Notes: generated by a model not told the origin, from the sequence alone. 36,981 nucleotides of DNA from an uncultured Prevotellaceae bacterium (GCA_902768105.1 CACXJZ010000032.1:1-36981); one strand, 5' to 3'; counted from the stretch's first letter, positions 15,930 through 24,624 are shown. Translations and numbers: made by a program.

Positions 15930-16592
15930 TCAAAAGAAACGGAACAGACTGGTGGTGGTTCCAAAAAGGAATATCAACGAAAAGATAATAACAACAGCAC
16001 CGATAATCTGATTGATAATCTTGATGCCATTTTCATCGAAAATGATACGAACCTTATCAACCAACCACGAGAGGCCAAACCACCACAACAAAGCACCACC
16101 CACGATGCTGGCAAAGCCAATGACCATCTCAAAAGGATGATCAGGAATAACGAAAGCAAACTGCGCAAACAAACCCATGAACAGGAAAATGATGAGCGGA
16201 TTGCTGAATGTCACGAGGAAGGCCGTCCATGAATTATACCACAACGTACCTCGTTGCTTGCCTGAGTGGTGCATGTTCTTAGTGGGATTGCTACGCCATG
16301 TGTAAATGCCAAACACCAGCAGCACGACACTACCGATAATCTGCAGATAAAACCTGTTTTGGGCATCATTGACAAAATCCATGACAAACGACATACCAAA
16401 TCCGGTAATGCCTGCATAGATAATATCACTCACAGCAGCACCGATACCAGTGACAAAACCATACCAACGACCTTTGTTCAGCGTACGCTGAACACAGAGT
16501 ACGCCAACGGGTCCCATCGGTGCCGAAGCAATCATTCCGATGAGCATCCCCTTGAAGATTAAATCTACTATGTTATATATAGGAAATGCCAT
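15930..16592 (-). CDS. LysE-family amino-acid exporter
   Basis: This encodes 220 residues from MAFPIYNIVDLIFKGMLIGM. A longer reading from 16682 would start upstream of the promoter box and is not used. The start of the first helix region ends with the family motif ASAPMGPVGVLCVQRTLNKG, then GFVTGIGAAVSDIIYAGITG. About six membrane helices follow, the last near GAVVIIFSLIFLFGTT. LysE/RhtB proteins export amino acids such as lysine or homoserine lactones; the substrate here is unknown. The TAATTTTG promoter box ends nine bases before the ATG, so the transcript has almost no leader. A divergent ROK kinase gene starts 107 bp away. Confidence 0.85.
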   Translation of the reverse strand: MAFPIYNIVDLIFKGMLIGMIASAPMGPVGVLCVQRTLNKGRWYGFVTGIGAAVSDIIYAGITGFGMSFVMDFVNDAQNRFYLQIIGSVVLLVFGIYTWRSNPTKNMHHSGKQRGTLWYNSWTAFLVTFSNPLIIFLFMGLFAQFAFVIPDHPFEMVIGFASIVGGALLWWFGLSWLVDKVRIIFDENGIKIINQIIGAVVIIFSLIFLFGTTTSLFRFF

Positions 16593-16600
16593 ATCGAGTG

Positions 16601-16608
16601 CAAAATTA
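16601..16608 (-). promoter_or_regulatory. Promoter -7 box for the LysE - DUF4924 - rfbD - prfC operon
   Basis: TAATTTTG on the minus strand lies eight bases upstream of the ATG at 16592. It implies a leaderless or near-leaderless message. Confidence 0.6.
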
Positions 16609-16650
16609 CAAAAAATCTGCGAGAATCTGCTCATTTTACAAATTATTTTG

Positions 16651-16658
16651 TAACTTTG
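16651..16658 (+). promoter_or_regulatory. Promoter -7 box for the ROK kinase
   Basis: TAACTTTG on the plus strand leaves a leader of about 35 bases before the ATG at 16700. Confidence 0.65.
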
Positions 16659-16699
16659 TGCGCAGAAAAGATAAATAATCACTTATTAAAAAATATTTT

Positions 16700-17683
16700 A
16701 TGAACGAACAAGCTGGTATAAAGCCATATGTCATTGGCTTAGACTTAGGAGGAACAAATTCTGTTTTCGGTATTGTCGATGCACGCGGTGACATCAAAGC
16801 CACTACAGCCATCAAGACCGGGAGCTACGACAACGTGGAAGATTACGTCAATGCATCTGTTGACGCTTTGCAGGTTATCATCGACCAGGTTGGCGGCATT
16901 GACAAAATCAAAGCAATGGGTATTGGTGCCCCTAACGGAAACTACTATAACGGAACCATAGAATTTGCTCCGAACCTGGCATGGGCACACGACGGTATCG
17001 TGCCGTTAGCTAAGCTGTTCAGCGATGCGTTGGGTGTTCCCGTCGCACTGACCAACGATGCCAACGCCGCAGCATTAGGCGAAATGGTTTATGGCGTAGC
17101 ACGTGGTATGAAGAACTTCATTGTCATCACACTTGGAACAGGTGTCGGTTCCGGCATCGTAGTCAACGGGCAACTGCTTTATGGACATGATGGCTTTGCC
17201 GGTGAGTTAGGACACGTCACTATGGTACGTGGGGCTGAGGGACGCATCTGCGGTTGTGGTCGTACAGGCTGTCTGGAGACCTACTGCTCTGCAACCGGTG
17301 TGGCACGCACCGCCCGCGAAATGCTGGCCAAGACCAGTCGTCCTTCACTGCTGCGCGATATAAAACCCGAGGACATCACCTCGCTCGATGTCAGCATTGC
17401 AGCCGGTAAGGGTGACGAACTCGCCAAGGAGATTTATGAATTCACAGGCAAGATGCTTGGCGAGGCATGCGCAGACTTTGCAGCCTTCAGTTCACCCGAA
17501 GCATTCATTTTCTTTGGCGGTATGGTGAAAGCCGGCGACCTGATTATGGAGCCCATCAAGCGTGCCTACAATGAGCATGTGATGCCCATCTTCAAGGGTA
17601 AGGCACAGTTCCTTGTCAGCGGACTTGACGGAGCAAGTGCAGCCGTGCTTGGAGCATCTGCCATAGGTTGGGAAATCCAATAG
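16700..17683 (+). CDS. ROK-family sugar kinase (glucokinase-like)
   Basis: This encodes 327 residues. The phosphate-binding motif is DLGGTNSVFGIVD (15-27), then MGIGAPNGNYYNGTIEFAPN, LTNDANAAALGE with the catalytic Asp, and FIVITLGTGVGSGIVV. The zinc-binding ROK signature is ICGCGRTGCLETYC, preceded by GELGHVTM with the sugar-binding His. These residues fit a glucokinase that phosphorylates free glucose at the start of glycolysis; related kinases act on other hexoses. There is no DNA-binding domain, so it is an enzyme rather than a ROK repressor. It stands alone between its own promoter and a hairpin. Confidence 0.9.
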   Translation: MNEQAGIKPYVIGLDLGGTNSVFGIVDARGDIKATTAIKTGSYDNVEDYVNASVDALQVIIDQVGGIDKIKAMGIGAPNGNYYNGTIEFAPNLAWAHDGIVPLAKLFSDALGVPVALTNDANAAALGEMVYGVARGMKNFIVITLGTGVGSGIVVNGQLLYGHDGFAGELGHVTMVRGAEGRICGCGRTGCLETYCSATGVARTAREMLAKTSRPSLLRDIKPEDITSLDVSIAAGKGDELAKEIYEFTGKMLGEACADFAAFSSPEAFIFFGGMVKAGDLIMEPIKRAYNEHVMPIFKGKAQFLVSGLDGASAAVLGASAIGWEIQ

Positions 17684-17695
17684 TCGTATTTTAAA

Positions 17696-17732
17696 AAGAG
17701 GTTGGTGCAGGACGCTACCAACCTCATTAAAA
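17696..17732. terminator. Hairpin after the ROK kinase
   Basis: GAGGTTGGT (17698-17706) pairs with ACCAACCTC (17717-17725). The T-rich side lies on the minus strand (CTCTTTTTAAAA); on the plus strand the stem is followed only by ATTAAAAT. Termination strength for the ROK gene is therefore uncertain. Confidence 0.55.
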
Positions 17733-17867
17733 TACGGATGATAAGGTACATTTGAATGGAAATGCTGTCTTATCGCCGGCAAATATACGACATTACAAGT
17801 AAAAAAACAAATTTTATCAGCAAAAAATACGTTTTACTTACAAATTGCAAAAAAAATGCTCAAAATA

Positions 17868-17899
17868 TTTGCAGATTAAAAGAATAATACGTACTTTTG
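17868..17899 (+). promoter_or_regulatory. trp operon promoter
   Basis: TTTG at 17868-17871 and TACTTTTG at 17892-17899 are 20 bases apart, matching the Bacteroidetes -33/-7 arrangement. Transcription should start near 17906, about 25 bases before the leader peptide. Confidence 0.75.
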
Positions 17900-17929
17900 C
17901 AGCCGTAAACATAAAAACTTATACATATA

Positions 17930-17980
17930 ATGAAGCAACTGATGAATGCATGGTGGTGGCGTAGCTCGAGATTGGTATAG
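17930..17980 (+). CDS. trpL: Tryptophan operon leader peptide
   Basis: This short frame encodes MKQLMNAWWWRSSRLV and a TAG stop. The three consecutive Trp codons at 17951-17959 are the hallmark of a trp attenuation leader: ribosomes stall there when charged tRNA-Trp is scarce. It lies between a good promoter and a terminator hairpin ahead of trpB. Bases 17941-17955 can pair with 17993-18013 (GATGAAT with ATTCATC, GCAT with ATGC, CATGG with CCATG), giving the 1:2 hairpin. It is too short for usual gene calling but is very well supported by context. Confidence 0.88.
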   Translation: MKQLMNAWWWRSSRLV

Positions 17981-18020
17981 TCGCGGGTACGTAGCCATGT
18001 ATGCAGGATTCATCCAGATA

Positions 18021-18055
18021 AGAAGGCTCGTCGTTATCGCGACGGGTCTTTTTTA
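18021..18055 (+). terminator. trp attenuator terminator
   Basis: AAGGCTCGTCG (18023-18033) pairs with CGACGGGTCTT (18040-18050), including G-T pairs, around a TTATCG loop and is followed by TTTTTT. It lies 41 bases after the leader-peptide stop and 43 bases before trpB, the usual position of a 3:4 attenuator hairpin. Confidence 0.85.
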
Positions 18056-18097
18056 TTGAGTTTAAAACGACAAACAACACAAAAAGAATATATATAT

Positions 18098-19306
18098 ATG
18101 AAAAAGAGTTTTTTAGTTGATGAAAGAGGATTCTACGGAGAGTATGGCGGAGCCTATGTTCCCGAAATCCTTTATGCGACGGTGCAGAAGCTGCAGGAAG
18201 AATACCTGCCTATTCTGGAAAGCCGTGAGTTTCAGGACGAATACATGTCACTACTGCGTGACTACGTAGGCCGTCCCTCACCCCTCTATTTTGCCAAGCG
18301 CATGAGCGAGAAGTACGGTTGTCAGCTGTACCTGAAGCGTGAAGACCTGAACCACACGGGAGCACACAAGATTAACAACACCATCGGACAAATCCTGTTG
18401 GCCAAGAAAATGGGCAAGACGCGCATCATTGCCGAGACAGGCGCTGGACAGCATGGCGTAGCAACGGCCACCGTGTGTGCACTGATGGACATGCCTTGCG
18501 TGGTCTATCAGGGAGCACTCGACGTGGAGCGCCAGCATACGAACGTGGAGCGTATGAAGATGCTGGGCGCAGAGGTCCGACCCGTCAAGACAGGCAACTG
18601 GACACTGAAGGATGCCACGAACGAAGCCATCCGTGACTGGTGCTGTCATCCTGCTGACACATTCTATATTATTGGCTCCACAGTAGGGCCACACCCCTAC
18701 CCTGACATGGTGGCACGTCTGCAGAGCATCATCTCTGCGGAAATCAAAGAGCAGCTGCAAGAGAAGATTGGACGCGATTACCCTGACGTGCTGATGGCCT
18801 GCGTGGGCGGAGGAAGCAATGCTGCCGGCACCATCTACCACTATATTGATGATGAACGCGTGAAGATTATTCTCGCCGAAGCAGGCGGTCAGGGAGCCGA
18901 CACAGGACATACTGCGGCTACGATTCATGCCGGACGACTCGGCATCCTGCATGGTGCAAAGACGCTGGTGATGCAGACGCCCGACGGACAGATTATCGAG
19001 GCTGAGAGCATTTCTGCAGGTCTCGACTATCCTGGCATCGGTCCCATGCATGCCAACCTGGCAACACAACACCGTGCTACAGTCTATTCCATCAACGACG
19101 ACGAGGCCGTTCGTGCTGCCTACGAGCTGACGCGCATGGAAGGCATCATACCCGCATTGGAGTCGGCCCATGCCATCGCCGCCCTTGAGAAAGTACAGTT
19201 CAAGAAGGACGACGTGGTGGTGCTGACTGTCAGCGGCCGAGGCGACAAGGATGTAGAAACATATTTGGCAAACAAACACATGGCAGGAGAATATGGAAAC
19301 TTTTAA
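18098..19306 (+). CDS. trpB: Tryptophan synthase beta subunit
   Basis: This encodes 402 residues. The start MKKSFLVDERGFYGEYGGAY is preferred to an in-frame TTG at 18056, which lies inside the attenuator. The PLP-binding Lys91 is in NHTGAHKINNT (85-95), and the phosphate loop is GGGSNAAG. GHTAATIHAGR and SAGLDYPGIGP are the family COMM-domain and active-site segments. It condenses indole with serine to give tryptophan, taking indole through a tunnel from TrpA, which is encoded at the far end of this operon. It overlaps trpE by 14 bases. Having trpB first after the attenuator is typical of Bacteroidetes. Confidence 0.96.
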   Translation: MKKSFLVDERGFYGEYGGAYVPEILYATVQKLQEEYLPILESREFQDEYMSLLRDYVGRPSPLYFAKRMSEKYGCQLYLKREDLNHTGAHKINNTIGQILLAKKMGKTRIIAETGAGQHGVATATVCALMDMPCVVYQGALDVERQHTNVERMKMLGAEVRPVKTGNWTLKDATNEAIRDWCCHPADTFYIIGSTVGPHPYPDMVARLQSIISAEIKEQLQEKIGRDYPDVLMACVGGGSNAAGTIYHYIDDERVKIILAEAGGQGADTGHTAATIHAGRLGILHGAKTLVMQTPDGQIIEAESISAGLDYPGIGPMHANLATQHRATVYSINDDEAVRAAYELTRMEGIIPALESAHAIAALEKVQFKKDDVVVLTVSGRGDKDVETYLANKHMAGEYGNF

Positions 19307-20684
19307 ATTTACGACAACAAGCAAGACCATTCTGGCCGACCTTTATACACCTGTCGGCGTATATATGCGACTGCGCGACCTCTATCCGCAAAGTGCGCTG
19401 ATGGAGAGCTCGGATTATCACGACAAGGACAACTCACGCTCATTCATCGGCATCAACCCGATAGCTTCCGTAGCTGTAGGACATGGTGTTGCGACGATTT
19501 CATATCCAGACGGAAGTCATGAGATGCATGAGATTAACGGAAACTACGGAGTAGCCGAGGCCATTCACTCACTCATAGACCGCATGGAGGTGACGGGCGA
19601 GCATGCCAGTCTGTGCGGACTTTATGGCTATACCAGCTTCAATGCCGTACGCTACTTCGAAGGTATCAACGTGAAGGATGAGACACAGGAGAAGAACGAT
19701 GCGCCTGACATATTATATATAATGTATAGGGACATCATCGTGTTCGACCACTTCAACAACCTGCTGACAATCGTATCGTTATCAGGGGAAGCCGAGGTTT
19801 CCGACATTCTCAAAGCCATGAACAAGGCCAACGTGCAGGCATACAGTTTCCACCCTGTGGGTGACGTTCGCTCAACGTTGACTGACGAGGAGCACAAGGC
19901 CAACATTCGCAAAGGCATCAAGCACTGTCTGCGTGGCGATGTATTCCAGATTGTCCTGAGCCGACGGTTCGTTCAGAAATATGAGGGTGACGACTTCAAA
20001 CTATACCGTGCCCTGCGCAGCATCAACCCCTCACCCTATCTGTTCTACTTCGATTTCGGAGGCTTCCGCATCTTTGGTTCAAGTCCTGAGACACATTGCC
20101 GCATAGAGAACCGGAAAGCCTACATAGACCCCATTGCAGGAACGACAAAACGCACTGGAGAAGCTGAAGCAGACCGACGTGGAGCAGAGTACCTGCGTAA
20201 CGACCCTAAGGAGAACGCAGAACATGTCATGCTGGTGGACCTTGCGCGTAACGACCTGAGTCGAAACTGCCACGGAGTAAAGGTTGATTTCTACAAAGAC
20301 CTGCAATACTATTCACATGTCATTCATCTGGTCAGCCGCGTCAGTGGTGAGCTTGATGCAGCAGCAGACCCCATCAAGGCATTTATCGATACGTTCCCTG
20401 CAGGAACGCTGTCTGGAGCACCCAAAGTACGTGCTATGCAGCTCATTTCAGAGTATGAGCCTCACAACCGAGGGGCCTATGGCGGTTGCATCGGATACAT
20501 CGGGCTCGACGGTTCTCTCAACCAAGCCATTACCATTCGTACATTCGTCAGCCGCAACGGCGAGCTGTGGTTCCAGGCGGGTGGCGGCATCGTAGCTAAA
20601 AGCAGCGAGGAGTATGAGCTACAGGAAGTAAACAACAAGCTTGGCGCTCTGCGTCGTGCAATTATCACAGCCGAAACAATATAG
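19293..20684 (+). CDS. trpE: Anthranilate synthase component I
   Basis: This encodes 463 residues. The N-terminal regulatory part has the LMESSDYHDK stretch, which corresponds to the LLES tryptophan feedback site. The chorismate-binding catalytic part has GDVFQIVLSRRF, PSPYLFYFDFGGFRIFGSSP, PIAGTTKRT, DLARNDL and GAYGGCIGYIGLDGSLNQAI, all characteristic of the family. It converts chorismate to anthranilate using ammonia from TrpG. It is probably inhibited by tryptophan, adding enzyme control to attenuation. The stop lies just before the trpG start (four bases), so the two subunits are coupled. Confidence 0.95.
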   Translation: METFKFTTTSKTILADLYTPVGVYMRLRDLYPQSALMESSDYHDKDNSRSFIGINPIASVAVGHGVATISYPDGSHEMHEINGNYGVAEAIHSLIDRMEVTGEHASLCGLYGYTSFNAVRYFEGINVKDETQEKNDAPDILYIMYRDIIVFDHFNNLLTIVSLSGEAEVSDILKAMNKANVQAYSFHPVGDVRSTLTDEEHKANIRKGIKHCLRGDVFQIVLSRRFVQKYEGDDFKLYRALRSINPSPYLFYFDFGGFRIFGSSPETHCRIENRKAYIDPIAGTTKRTGEAEADRRGAEYLRNDPKENAEHVMLVDLARNDLSRNCHGVKVDFYKDLQYYSHVIHLVSRVSGELDAAADPIKAFIDTFPAGTLSGAPKVRAMQLISEYEPHNRGAYGGCIGYIGLDGSLNQAITIRTFVSRNGELWFQAGGGIVAKSSEEYELQEVNNKLGALRRAIITAETI

Positions 20685-20688
20685 AACA

Positions 20689-21255
20689 ATGAAAAAGATT
20701 ATCATCATAGACAACTACGACTCATTTACCTATAATCTGAGTCACCTGGTCAAGGAGCTGGGAGCCGACGTGACAGTGGTGCGTAACGACCAGTTCAAGA
20801 TTGAAGAGCTTGAGGCATACGACAAAATCATACTGTCTCCAGGCCCAGGCATCCCCTCCGAGGCAGGCTTACTGCTGGATGTCATTCGGCACTATGCTGG
20901 CAAGAAGCCGATTCTTGGTGTCTGCCTTGGACATCAAGCCATCGGTGAGGTGTTTGGTGCACAGTTAGAGAACCTTAGCGACGTCTTCCACGGAGTAGCA
21001 ACACCATGTCGCCTTCTGACAGACGACCTGCTGTTTGCTGGACTGCCTACCGACATCACCGTGGGACGCTACCACTCGTGGGTGGTATCCCGTAAGGCGT
21101 TGCCTCACTGCCTCGAAGTAACAGCAGAAAGTCCGGAAGGACAGATTATGGCATTACGTCACCGCAGCTACGACGTGCGCGGTATACAGTTTCACCCCGA
21201 AAGCGTACTGACGCCCGAAGGCAAGACAATGATTAATAACTGGTTAAAACAATAG
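20689..21255 (+). CDS. trpG: Anthranilate synthase component II (glutamine amidotransferase)
   Basis: This encodes 188 residues from MKKIIIIDNYDSFTYN; an in-frame ATG at 20641 lies inside trpE and is not used. It is a class I glutamine amidotransferase: SPGPGIP is the oxyanion region, Cys79 in GVCLGHQAIGE is the nucleophile, and GIQFHPESVLTPEG holds the His-Glu pair. It supplies ammonia to TrpE. In some bacteria the same protein also serves para-aminobenzoate synthesis, but no pab gene is present here. TrpD starts four bases later. Confidence 0.94.
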   Translation: MKKIIIIDNYDSFTYNLSHLVKELGADVTVVRNDQFKIEELEAYDKIILSPGPGIPSEAGLLLDVIRHYAGKKPILGVCLGHQAIGEVFGAQLENLSDVFHGVATPCRLLTDDLLFAGLPTDITVGRYHSWVVSRKALPHCLEVTAESPEGQIMALRHRSYDVRGIQFHPESVLTPEGKTMINNWLKQ

Positions 21256-21258
21256 CTT

Positions 21259-22269
21259 ATGGCACAGACAATGAAAGACATTCTGAACAGAATGCTGAAT
21301 CACGAGGAACTGACTCGTGAAGAAACAAAACAAATCCTGATTGGCATCACGCAGTCCGAATTTCCCAATGAGCAGATTACAGCCCTTTTGACAGCTCTGC
21401 AGATGCGCGGTATCACCGTCGATGAGTTGCTGGGCTTCCGCGACGGCATCCTCGAGACGGGCGTTCCCGTACCCCTGGACTGCGAGCGTTACATTGACGT
21501 GGTTGGCACGGGCGGTGACCGCAAGAACACGTTTAACATCTCTACGACGAGCTGCTTCGTTATTGCCGGCGCAGGCTATAAGGTAGCCAAGCATGGCAAC
21601 TACGCAGCCACCTCCACCAGTGGAGCATCGAACGTCATTGCCCATCACGGCATCCGCTTTTCCGACGACATCGACAAGCTGAACCGTAGCATCAACGAGT
21701 GTGGCATCGTCTATCTGCATGCACAGCTCTTTGCCCGTGCCATGAAGTTCGTGGGTCCTATCCGCAAGGCACTGCAGTTCCCCACCTGCTTCAACCTGCT
21801 CGGTCCCATCGTCAATCCCTCGCAGCCCCAGTGCCAGCTTCTTGGCGTAGCCAATCTGGATCAGATGCGACTGTATAATAACGTCTATCAGAAAATCGGC
21901 ATCGACTATGGTATCGTCAACTCTATTGACGGTTACGACGAAATCTCACTTACCGGTCCGTTCAAGGTTACCACGAACCAGTACGAGCGCATCTTCAACC
22001 CGCAGGATCTTGGTTTCAGCATCATCAAGCCCGAAGAGCTTGTTGCCGGTGCCAATGAAGATGAGGCAGCAAAGATTTTCGACAGTGTACTGGAAAACCG
22101 CTGTCTGCCTGGACAGAAACAGGTAGTGCTTGCCAACGCCGCTTTCGGTATTCAGGTTCTCGAACGGGGCGAGAAGAGCATCGAAGAATGCATCGAAATA
22201 GCCCGCGAGAGCATTGACAGTGGTGCTGCATTACGAACATTTAAAAAATTTGTTGAGTTAAATAGCTGA
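21259..22269 (+). CDS. trpD: Anthranilate phosphoribosyltransferase
   Basis: This encodes 336 residues. The PRPP-binding loop is DVVGTGGDRKNTFNIST, the second motif KHGNYAATSTSGASNVI binds anthranilate and metal, and FNLLGPIVNPSQPQCQLLGV is the conserved catalytic-core strand. It joins anthranilate to PRPP to give phosphoribosyl anthranilate, the substrate of TrpF. It is not fused to trpG, unlike in enteric bacteria. A 55-bp gap follows before trpC, and that gap contains a promoter-like box. Confidence 0.95.
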   Translation: MAQTMKDILNRMLNHEELTREETKQILIGITQSEFPNEQITALLTALQMRGITVDELLGFRDGILETGVPVPLDCERYIDVVGTGGDRKNTFNISTTSCFVIAGAGYKVAKHGNYAATSTSGASNVIAHHGIRFSDDIDKLNRSINECGIVYLHAQLFARAMKFVGPIRKALQFPTCFNLLGPIVNPSQPQCQLLGVANLDQMRLYNNVYQKIGIDYGIVNSIDGYDEISLTGPFKVTTNQYERIFNPQDLGFSIIKPEELVAGANEDEAAKIFDSVLENRCLPGQKQVVLANAAFGIQVLERGEKSIEECIEIARESIDSGAALRTFKKFVELNS

Positions 22270-22287
22270 TAAATCGGAAGAAGTTTG

Positions 22288-22295
22288 TATCTTTG
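22288..22295 (+). promoter_or_regulatory. Internal promoter-like box before trpC
   Basis: TATCTTTG lies in the trpD-trpC gap, 29 bases ahead of the trpC ATG. No clear -33 TTTG is visible. If active, it would express trpC, trpF and trpA independently of attenuation. A partial palindrome TTTGTAA/TTTACAAA surrounds it. Confidence 0.5.
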
Positions 22296-22324
22296 TAACC
22301 AAATTTACAAAATAACCTACAACA

Positions 22325-23113
22325 ATGGCAGACATATTAGAAGAGATTGTGGCATGGAAGCGCCGCGAACTGGAGATTATGAAAGAGATGCAGCCCACAC
22401 ATAAGCTGCAGCGTATCATTGAGGAGCAGACGTACTACAAGCGTCCGCCCATCGCTGATGCACTTAAGACGTCAGAGACAGGTATCATTGCCGAGTTCAA
22501 GCGCAAGTCGCCCTCACTCGGATGGATCAACGAAGATGCCAAGCCCACCGACATTCCCTTCCGCTACCAGCAGAACGGAGCAGCAGCTGTCAGCATCCTT
22601 ACCGACAACCGCTATTTCGGCGGTGACGACGGTTTCATCAGGGATGCCCGCATGTCTGGTGTACGCATTCCCGTGCTATACAAGAACTTCATCATCGACG
22701 AGCACCAGCTCTTCCAGGCCCGTCTCTCGGGAGCCTCTACCGTGCTGCTCATTGCTGCCTGTCTCGACTTCTACGAATGTAAGCGTCTGCTCCATGCTGC
22801 CCACTCGCTGGGTCTTGAGGTGCTGCTTGAGATGCACGACGAAAGCGAGATGATGTACGCTGATCTGGAACCCGACCTCTACGGCATCAACAACCGTCAT
22901 CTCGGCACCTTCCAGACAGACGTGGAGACCTCGTTCCGTCTCTCCTATCTGTTGCCCGACAACGCCGTCAAGGTGAGCGAGAGCGGCATCAGCGATCCCA
23001 TGACTGTCCGTCAGCTCCGCGATATCGGCTTCCAAGGTTTCCTCATCGGCGAAACGTTTATGAAGGCCGAAGACCCGGGCCAGGCATTGGCCGACTTCAT
23101 CGCCCAGATATGA
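22325..23113 (+). CDS. trpC: Indole-3-glycerol phosphate synthase
   Basis: This encodes 262 residues of a TIM barrel. The active-site Lys is in IIAEFKRKSPSLGWI, later strands give AAAVSILTDNRYFGG and VPVLYKNFIIDE-like sequence (IPVLYKNFIIDEHQ), then LLEMHDESEM, INNRHLGTF, SESGISD and GFLIGETFM, which close the phosphate site. It closes the indole ring from carboxyphenylamino-deoxyribulose phosphate. It is separate from trpF, which starts four bases further on, whereas in E. coli the two are fused. Confidence 0.95.
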   Translation: MADILEEIVAWKRRELEIMKEMQPTHKLQRIIEEQTYYKRPPIADALKTSETGIIAEFKRKSPSLGWINEDAKPTDIPFRYQQNGAAAVSILTDNRYFGGDDGFIRDARMSGVRIPVLYKNFIIDEHQLFQARLSGASTVLLIAACLDFYECKRLLHAAHSLGLEVLLEMHDESEMMYADLEPDLYGINNRHLGTFQTDVETSFRLSYLLPDNAVKVSESGISDPMTVRQLRDIGFQGFLIGETFMKAEDPGQALADFIAQI

Positions 23114-23117
23114 AACT

Positions 23118-23714
23118 ATGATAGTCAAAGTATGCGGCATGCGTGACGCCGACAATATCCGCGCCGTCGAACAGCTCGGTGTTGACTGGCTTGGGTTCAT
23201 CTTCTGGCCTCGCTCCAGCCGTTATGTTGCCGCTCCCCCGGCCTATCTGCCAGAGCGTGCCCGACGTGTCGGCGTCTTCGTTGATGCTGACATTGAAGAA
23301 ATCAAGCGGACAGCCACAGCCTTTCAGCTCGACATCATCCAGCTGCACGGCAGCGAATCGCCGGATGTCGCAGCCCAACTGCGAGACTGGAAAGTCATCA
23401 AGGCCCTCAACATCGCCACGCCTGCCGACCTTCAGGTCACAGCATCCTACGAAGGACTGGTGGATTACTTCCTCTTCGACACGAAAGGCCCTTCCGTCGG
23501 AGGTAACGGCACCCAATTCGACTGGCGTGTGCTTGACGCCTACCAGGGTCCAACCCCTTTTCTGCTCAGTGGTGGCATAGGCCCTGACGACGCAGCACGC
23601 ATCCGCTCCTTCCGCCATCCACGACTGGCAGGCATCGACCTCAACTCCCGCTTCGAGTTATCGCCTGCACTTAAAGACATTCAGAAACTAACAACATTCT
23701 TAACACAATTATGA
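23118..23714 (+). CDS. trpF: Phosphoribosylanthranilate isomerase
   Basis: This encodes 198 residues, a short TIM barrel. MIVKVCGMRDADNI has the catalytic Cys7. GVDWLGFIFWPRSSRYV is the second strand, IQLHGSESPD the third, and DYFLFDTKG carries the catalytic Asp. PFLLSGGIGPDDA and GIDLNSRFE form the phosphate end. It catalyses the Amadori rearrangement of phosphoribosyl anthranilate. It ends four bases inside trpA (ATGA), so the two are coupled. Confidence 0.93.
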   Translation: MIVKVCGMRDADNIRAVEQLGVDWLGFIFWPRSSRYVAAPPAYLPERARRVGVFVDADIEEIKRTATAFQLDIIQLHGSESPDVAAQLRDWKVIKALNIATPADLQVTASYEGLVDYFLFDTKGPSVGGNGTQFDWRVLDAYQGPTPFLLSGGIGPDDAARIRSFRHPRLAGIDLNSRFELSPALKDIQKLTTFLTQL

Positions 23715-24487
23715 ACAAGATTAACCAACTGTTCCAAGAGAACAAAGACAATAAGCTCCTGTCGCTTTACTTCTGCGCCGGCAGCCCCACCCTTGACGGT
23801 ACTGCCGATGTTATTCTCACCCTGCAACGCCGGGGCATCTCCATGATTGAGGTGGGCATTCCCTTCAGCGACCCCATGGCCGACGGCCCCGTTATTCAGG
23901 ATGCCGCCACACGCTCGCTGAAAAACGGCATGACCCTGCAGCTGCTCTTCGACCAGCTGCGTGCCATCAAGGACGAGGTCACCATTCCTCTGGTGCTCAT
24001 GGGTTACCTGAACCCCATCATGCAGTACGGCATCGAACGTTTCTGTCAGTCCTGCGTAGAGAGTGGCGTCAGCGGAGCCATCATCCCCGACCTGCCCTTC
24101 AAAGACTACATGGATACCATCAAGCCCGTGGCCGACCGCTACGACCTTCGCATCATCATGCTCATCACCCCCGAGACATCGGAAGAGCGCATCCGCTTCA
24201 TCGACGAGCATACTGACGGCTTCATCTATATGGTTTCCAGCGCTGCCATTACTGGAGCGCAAAAAAGTTTCGACGAGGCCAAGCAGGAATATTTCCGTCG
24301 CATCAACCAGATGAACCTACGCAATCCGCGCATGATTGGCTTCGGCATCAGCAATGCCCAGACACTCAAGGCAGCCCAAGATAATGCTGCCGGTGCCATC
24401 ATCGGCTCGAAGTTTGTCACGCTGCTCAGCGAGAGCAAGGATGCCGACGAAGCCCTCGACAAGCTTTTTGAGGCATTAAAGAGTTAA
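23711..24487 (+). CDS. trpA: Tryptophan synthase alpha subunit
   Basis: This encodes 258 residues. FCAGSPTLDGT is the first barrel strand. MIEVGIPFSDPMADGPVIQ holds the catalytic Glu and the loop that contacts TrpB; GYLNPIMQYG, IPDLPFKDY (catalytic Asp), and GFGISNAQTL close the barrel. It cleaves indole-3-glycerol phosphate to indole and passes it to TrpB, whose gene opens the operon. As the last gene it is followed by a terminator at 24542-24575. Confidence 0.95.
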   Translation: MNKINQLFQENKDNKLLSLYFCAGSPTLDGTADVILTLQRRGISMIEVGIPFSDPMADGPVIQDAATRSLKNGMTLQLLFDQLRAIKDEVTIPLVLMGYLNPIMQYGIERFCQSCVESGVSGAIIPDLPFKDYMDTIKPVADRYDLRIIMLITPETSEERIRFIDEHTDGFIYMVSSAAITGAQKSFDEAKQEYFRRINQMNLRNPRMIGFGISNAQTLKAAQDNAAGAIIGSKFVTLLSESKDADEALDKLFEALKS

Positions 24488-24541
24488 GGGAGTTAGAGGG
24501 ATTCACGAAGTTACGTAATCCTTTACATAGATTATCAGGAT

Positions 24542-24580
24542 GAAATCGCCAAGAAATTTTGGCGGTTTCATTTTATTTTG
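24542..24580 (+). terminator. trp operon terminator
   Basis: GAAATCGCC and GGCGGTTTC form a 9-bp stem with one G-T pair around AAGAAATTTT, followed by ATTTTATTTT. The T tract runs directly into the promoter box of the next gene. Confidence 0.8.
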
Positions 24581-24588
24581 TATCTTTG
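24581..24588 (+). promoter_or_regulatory. Promoter -7 box for the GH28-GH105 gene
   Basis: TATCTTTG, 36 bases upstream of the ATG at 24625, immediately behind the trp terminator. Confidence 0.65.
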
Positions 24589-24624
24589 TACCCAACAAAC
24601 GAAACAAAGTAATCTACTAAAACA

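Noticed and set aside
18278-19330. Minus-strand frame of 350 codons
   Set aside because: It is antisense to trpB, whose PLP motifs are complete.
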